64,000 bases of DNA from the NCBI GenBank assembly GCA_003162055.1, contig PMNA01000021.1, forward strand, positions 103,009 to 167,008, given 5' to 3'. Shown here one piece after another: positions 61,210-64,000 of this stretch. The DNA is from Actinomycetota bacterium (lineage in GTDB: Bacteria; Actinomycetota; Thermoleophilia; Gaiellales; Gaiellaceae). Position 1 is the stretch's first letter, and the number at the start of each line of letters is the position of its first letter. A model generated the notes under the pieces. The model searched no databases. It saw only the letters and a program-made list of their open reading frames with translations, and was not told the origin of the DNA. The translations under genes and the position numbers were made by a program.

Positions 61210-61758
61210 GTGAACGTAACTTCCGAACTCATGACGACCAAGAGAGAGCGACCACCTGAGAACGATCCGATCGCGACCACTAGATCTGTCTATCCGCACC
61301 TCTTGAAGCGCGCATGGGCGGTCGGCTGTGAGGATTCCGCCGAAGACTTGGTACAAGAGACGCTGATCGAGACCTTGCGGCGTTACCCGGACTACCGCGG
61401 TGTGGTAGATCCGGATGCGTATACCTGCACTGTTCTTCTCCGCCTGATCACAAAGGGCAGACTCAGGGCAAAGAGGCGTATCGATCGGGAAATCTCTGCA
61501 GCATCCCTTACCTTGGGCGACGGCTCTGAGCCAGATATCGGAGCTCGACTCAGGGGTACGGAACTCTTAGCGCAACTCCCTATACGTCAGCGTGTTTGCG
61601 TTTACTTGAGCGTCGTCTGCGAGCTTTCAGACCGAGAGGCGGCGAAAATGCTCGGGTGCCGCCCATCGACCGTGAGAAGCAACGTCACGAGAGGTCTCGC
61701 CCGAATGAAGCGAAACTCTGCGTCCTTACCGACGGACGAATGGAGGCAGCATGCCTGA
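61210..61758 (+). CDS. ECF-type (SigE-like) sigma factor
   Basis: AEDLVQETLIETLRRYPDYRG...LPIRQRVCVYLSVVCELSDREAAKMLGCRPSTVRSNVTRGLARMK. Confidence 0.88.
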   Translation: MNVTSELMTTKRERPPENDPIATTRSVYPHLLKRAWAVGCEDSAEDLVQETLIETLRRYPDYRGVVDPDAYTCTVLLRLITKGRLRAKRRIDREISAASLTLGDGSEPDIGARLRGTELLAQLPIRQRVCVYLSVVCELSDREAAKMLGCRPSTVRSNVTRGLARMKRNSASLPTDEWRQHA

Positions 61759-62548
61759 CGACAAACTCTCATATGAACAAGCTACCGAGCTGCACGCTCG
61801 TGTCTCAAGTGAAGCCGCGGCGCTCAACCGCCGCGCGCGCCGACACCGTATCGTCGCCACTGTGGTCATCCTCACAGCCGGGTTAGCGAGCTTCTCGGCC
61901 TATCTGGGGATCTCTTCGAACGGCTCTCGAGATCCCAACGGCGCCAATCAACATCCCGGGTTCTACGGAGTAATCCGTCCTAATGTCTCCGATAGCGCCA
62001 ACGAGAATCGCGCCAACGGAATATCTCGTGGACCGTGGAAACCTCAAATAACGGCTTTCGGCGATAGCAGCGCGAAAGCCATTTCTCTCGCCGAAGCTAA
62101 GGCCCAAGCGGCATTTCCGGTGCTCGTTCCGAATGCTGATGCGGTGTCGTCAACTGTTCCAGACCTAACTACAGGCGCACCCGCCTCCGAACCGGCCACC
62201 GATAATGGCACTCCACCTGACAATTCAGCGAGGGTCGTTTGGCTCGACCATCATGGGCCGCTAGATGTGGTCGCGATCGAGTACAACCACCTCGAGATCA
62301 GAGAAGAGCAGATGAGACCAAACTACGATGGTCCGAAGAGCTACCGCGACTTGGTTGATCAAAAGGCTGATCCCAATGCGTACGTTGGAACCGTTCAGGG
62401 TTCGGCTGCCTACATCGTTCCCCCGAACAACGATCAAGGGACGGCGCATCCCGGAGGCGTTACATTTATGAGCGGTAACGTGCAGATCAGAGTAGAAGGC
62501 TACTACCCAGCCGAAGATCTGATTTCGATCGCGAAGTCCCTCGGCTAG
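61751..62548 (+). CDS. membrane protein, cytoplasmic N-terminus, one TM and ectodomain; candidate cognate (anti-sigma/sensor) partner of the ECF factor
   Basis: Start overlaps sigma stop by 8 nt; RRARRHRIVATVVILTAGLASFSAYLGI TM; ectodomain shared with 62814..63497. Confidence 0.75.
   Translation: MPDDKLSYEQATELHARVSSEAAALNRRARRHRIVATVVILTAGLASFSAYLGISSNGSRDPNGANQHPGFYGVIRPNVSDSANENRANGISRGPWKPQITAFGDSSAKAISLAEAKAQAAFPVLVPNADAVSSTVPDLTTGAPASEPATDNGTPPDNSARVVWLDHHGPLDVVAIEYNHLEIREEQMRPNYDGPKSYRDLVDQKADPNAYVGTVQGSAAYIVPPNNDQGTAHPGGVTFMSGNVQIRVEGYYPAEDLISIAKSLG
62096..62459. repeat. arm 1 of large imperfect inverted repeat (paired with 62903-63284)
   Basis: Blocks of apparently perfect identity to the reverse complement of 62903-63284, interrupted by diverged patches near 62250-62276 and 62313-62320. 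Confidence 0.92.
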
Positions 62549-62713
62549 GACAGATGTCCAGTCGCTCGTAATGTGTGGAGAGCGTAAAATCAGCGAATCG
62601 CGATAAGACAAGGCGATGATCTGAGCCAGAATACGAATCGCTTCTACTTGTCTATCACTCGGACTTCTCTTTCGCGAAGATCGACGGTGATGAACGGAGG
62701 CTACCGAAAAGGA

Positions 62714-62783
62714 GGGTCTGGACTTTAGCGTGGATGGCGGACTCTGCTGAACGCGCGTCGGCCGCGACCTAAAGTCCAGACCC
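62714..62783. repeat. 15-bp perfect inverted repeat with 40-nt loop
   Basis: GGGTCTGGACTTTAG (62714-62728)/CTAAAGTCCAGACCC (62769-62783), between the convergent paralogues. Confidence 0.9.
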
Positions 62784-62813
62784 CCCTGTAATTGTTTATC
62801 TCCCCACCTACTC

Positions 62814-63497
62814 CTAGGTAAGGGAGTTAGCGATCGCGATTAATCGCCTGACCGGATAGTAGCCTTCAACTCTGATCTGCACGTTACCCTTCATGAACAC
62901 AGCGCCTCCGGGATGCGCCGTCCCTTGATCGTTGTTCGGGGGAACGATGTAGGCAGCCGAACCCTGAACGGTTCCAACGTACGCATTGGGATCAGCCTTT
63001 TGATCAACCAAGTCGCGGTAGCTCTTCGGACCATCGTAGTTCAGCTCCATCTGCTCTTCTCTGATCTCGAGGTGGTTGTACTCGATCGCTACCATATCTC
63101 GCGTTGCACCATTTGCGAATGTACCGATATGGTCGAGCCAAACGACCCTCGCTGAATTGTCAGGTGGAGTGCCATTATCGGTGGCCGGTTCGGAGGCGGG
63201 TGCGCCTGTAGTTAGGTCTGGAACAGTTGACGACACCGCATCAGCATTCGGAACGAGCACCGGAAATGCCGCTTGGGCCTTAGCGATCGGAAGAGAGACC
63301 GCTTCCGCGGTGCTATCGCCGAGAGCCGCTACTCGGGGCTTCCACGGTCCACGGTCTTGACCGAACTCGGATCTCATGCCGGAGTTGACGTCGTTGTGAC
63401 TAATTACGGACCTGATCCCCCAGGCGCCACTTGAGCAGGCGATGAACAAGACAACGGCATAGGCAAGTACCTTGGTGGTATTTGGGGTACGTTTCAT
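62814..63497 (-). CDS. secreted or signal-anchored protein sharing the ectodomain of 61751..62548
   Basis: MKRTPNTTKVLAYAVVLFIACSSGAWG leader; RGPWKPRVAALGDSTAEAVSLPIAKAQAAFPVLVPNADAVSSTVPDL... nearly identical to the paralogue. Confidence 0.82.
   Translation of the reverse strand: MKRTPNTTKVLAYAVVLFIACSSGAWGIRSVISHNDVNSGMRSEFGQDRGPWKPRVAALGDSTAEAVSLPIAKAQAAFPVLVPNADAVSSTVPDLTTGAPASEPATDNGTPPDNSARVVWLDHIGTFANGATRDMVAIEYNHLEIREEQMELNYDGPKSYRDLVDQKADPNAYVGTVQGSAAYIVPPNNDQGTAHPGGAVFMKGNVQIRVEGYYPVRRLIAIANSLT
62903..63284. repeat. arm 2 of large imperfect inverted repeat
   Basis: Reverse complement of 62096-62459 with an extra 18 nt. Confidence 0.92.
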
Positions 63498-63541
63498 TGA
63501 TACTCCGCTTTCGTTAGTTACTATTCAGTTTACGGTCCGCA

Positions 63542-64000
63542 TTAACGCGTGCTACCGCACGCCCAAGGTGTTTGGTGGATACCACTTGTGCCGCGATATA
63601 CGTTTGCGTTGACGTAGTAGCCGTGGTAATCGGAGTAAGCGGTTATGCTTTGATCCCACTCATAGTCGCAATCCCAGTTGTAAAAAGGCGTTGCCCAATA
63701 ATACCATTGAGAAGTTACCGTATTATTCGAGATCGGCCCGTAGTAGTAGAGTTCGCCGAAGGCCGCGTTTTCATCGTCCGAAGAATCGTGGCGCTCCGCA
63801 TTAGTGATCGGAACACCACCCGAGAACCCGGCGTCCCAATTAGTCTCCACGGTGCTATTTCGTTTAAATACCCACGAGTCCGTTGTAGCATTAGTGTTAA
63901 GATTAACGGAAACCGTAGGCTGATCACCGGTGGAAACCGGGTTTGAATCCCAGCTGCAGGTATAATTGTTAAACGGTGTTGACCTGACCCCGTTTACTGG
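63542..64000 (-). CDS. extracellular-type, Tyr/Trp/Asn-rich protein (5' end beyond window)
   Basis: Minus-strand frame open to the edge: PVNGVRSTPFNNYTCSWDSNPVSTGDQPTVSVNLNTNATTDSWVFKRNSTVETNWDAGFSGG...YYYGPISNNTVTSQWYYWATPFYNWDCDYEWDQS...; the track start at 63850 is internal. Confidence 0.6.
   Translation of the reverse strand, partial: PVNGVRSTPFNNYTCSWDSNPVSTGDQPTVSVNLNTNATTDSWVFKRNSTVETNWDAGFSGGVPITNAERHDSSDDENAAFGELYYYGPISNNTVTSQWYYWATPFYNWDCDYEWDQSITAYSDYHGYYVNANVYRGTSGIHQTPWACGSTR

Noticed and set aside
63930-63955. GGGTTTGAATCCC resembling a tRNA T arm (possible second att site)
   Set aside because: Lies inside the aromatic-rich coding frame, does not match the 3' end of tRNA-Arg(CCT), and no other tRNA arms flank it.

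Overview
64 kb of a high-GC chromosome, probably a deep-branching actinobacterium of the Thermoleophilia/Solirubrobacterales type (lineage inferred from gene content and style, not tested). The core is ordinary: ppdK, leuA, proC, nadE, clpS, acnA, cydABDC, an htrA-like protease, ABC and MFS transporters, a tandem GH94 phosphorylase locus, a bifunctional c-di-GMP protein and a large hybrid histidine kinase. RNA elements seen directly: a TPP riboswitch, a leucine attenuation leader before leuA, tRNA-Arg(CCT), and a probable stand-alone structured RNA. The strongest candidate for something undescribed is at about 24.65-26.72 kb. An XRE-TPR regulator is followed 16 bp later by a 61-aa secreted peptide gene with a strong RBS, an architecture like RRNPP peptide signalling. 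Divergently encoded beside it is a ~205-nt RNA with a consensus promoter, a strong terminator and three hairpins that each show the same loop heptamer, GCCGCAG. Second is the accessory segment after the tRNA (about 60.2-64 kb): an ECF sigma factor with an overlapping membrane partner, whose ectodomain is copied as a mosaic, near-identical inverted repeat in a convergent gene. Other notable sites are a LexA-type box between the -35 and -10 of an ABC-ABC-DNA glycosylase cluster, a LacI-type operator in the GH94 locus, many apparently leaderless genes, and a YcaQ-like gene remnant. All family calls come from reading motifs by eye; no database search was run.
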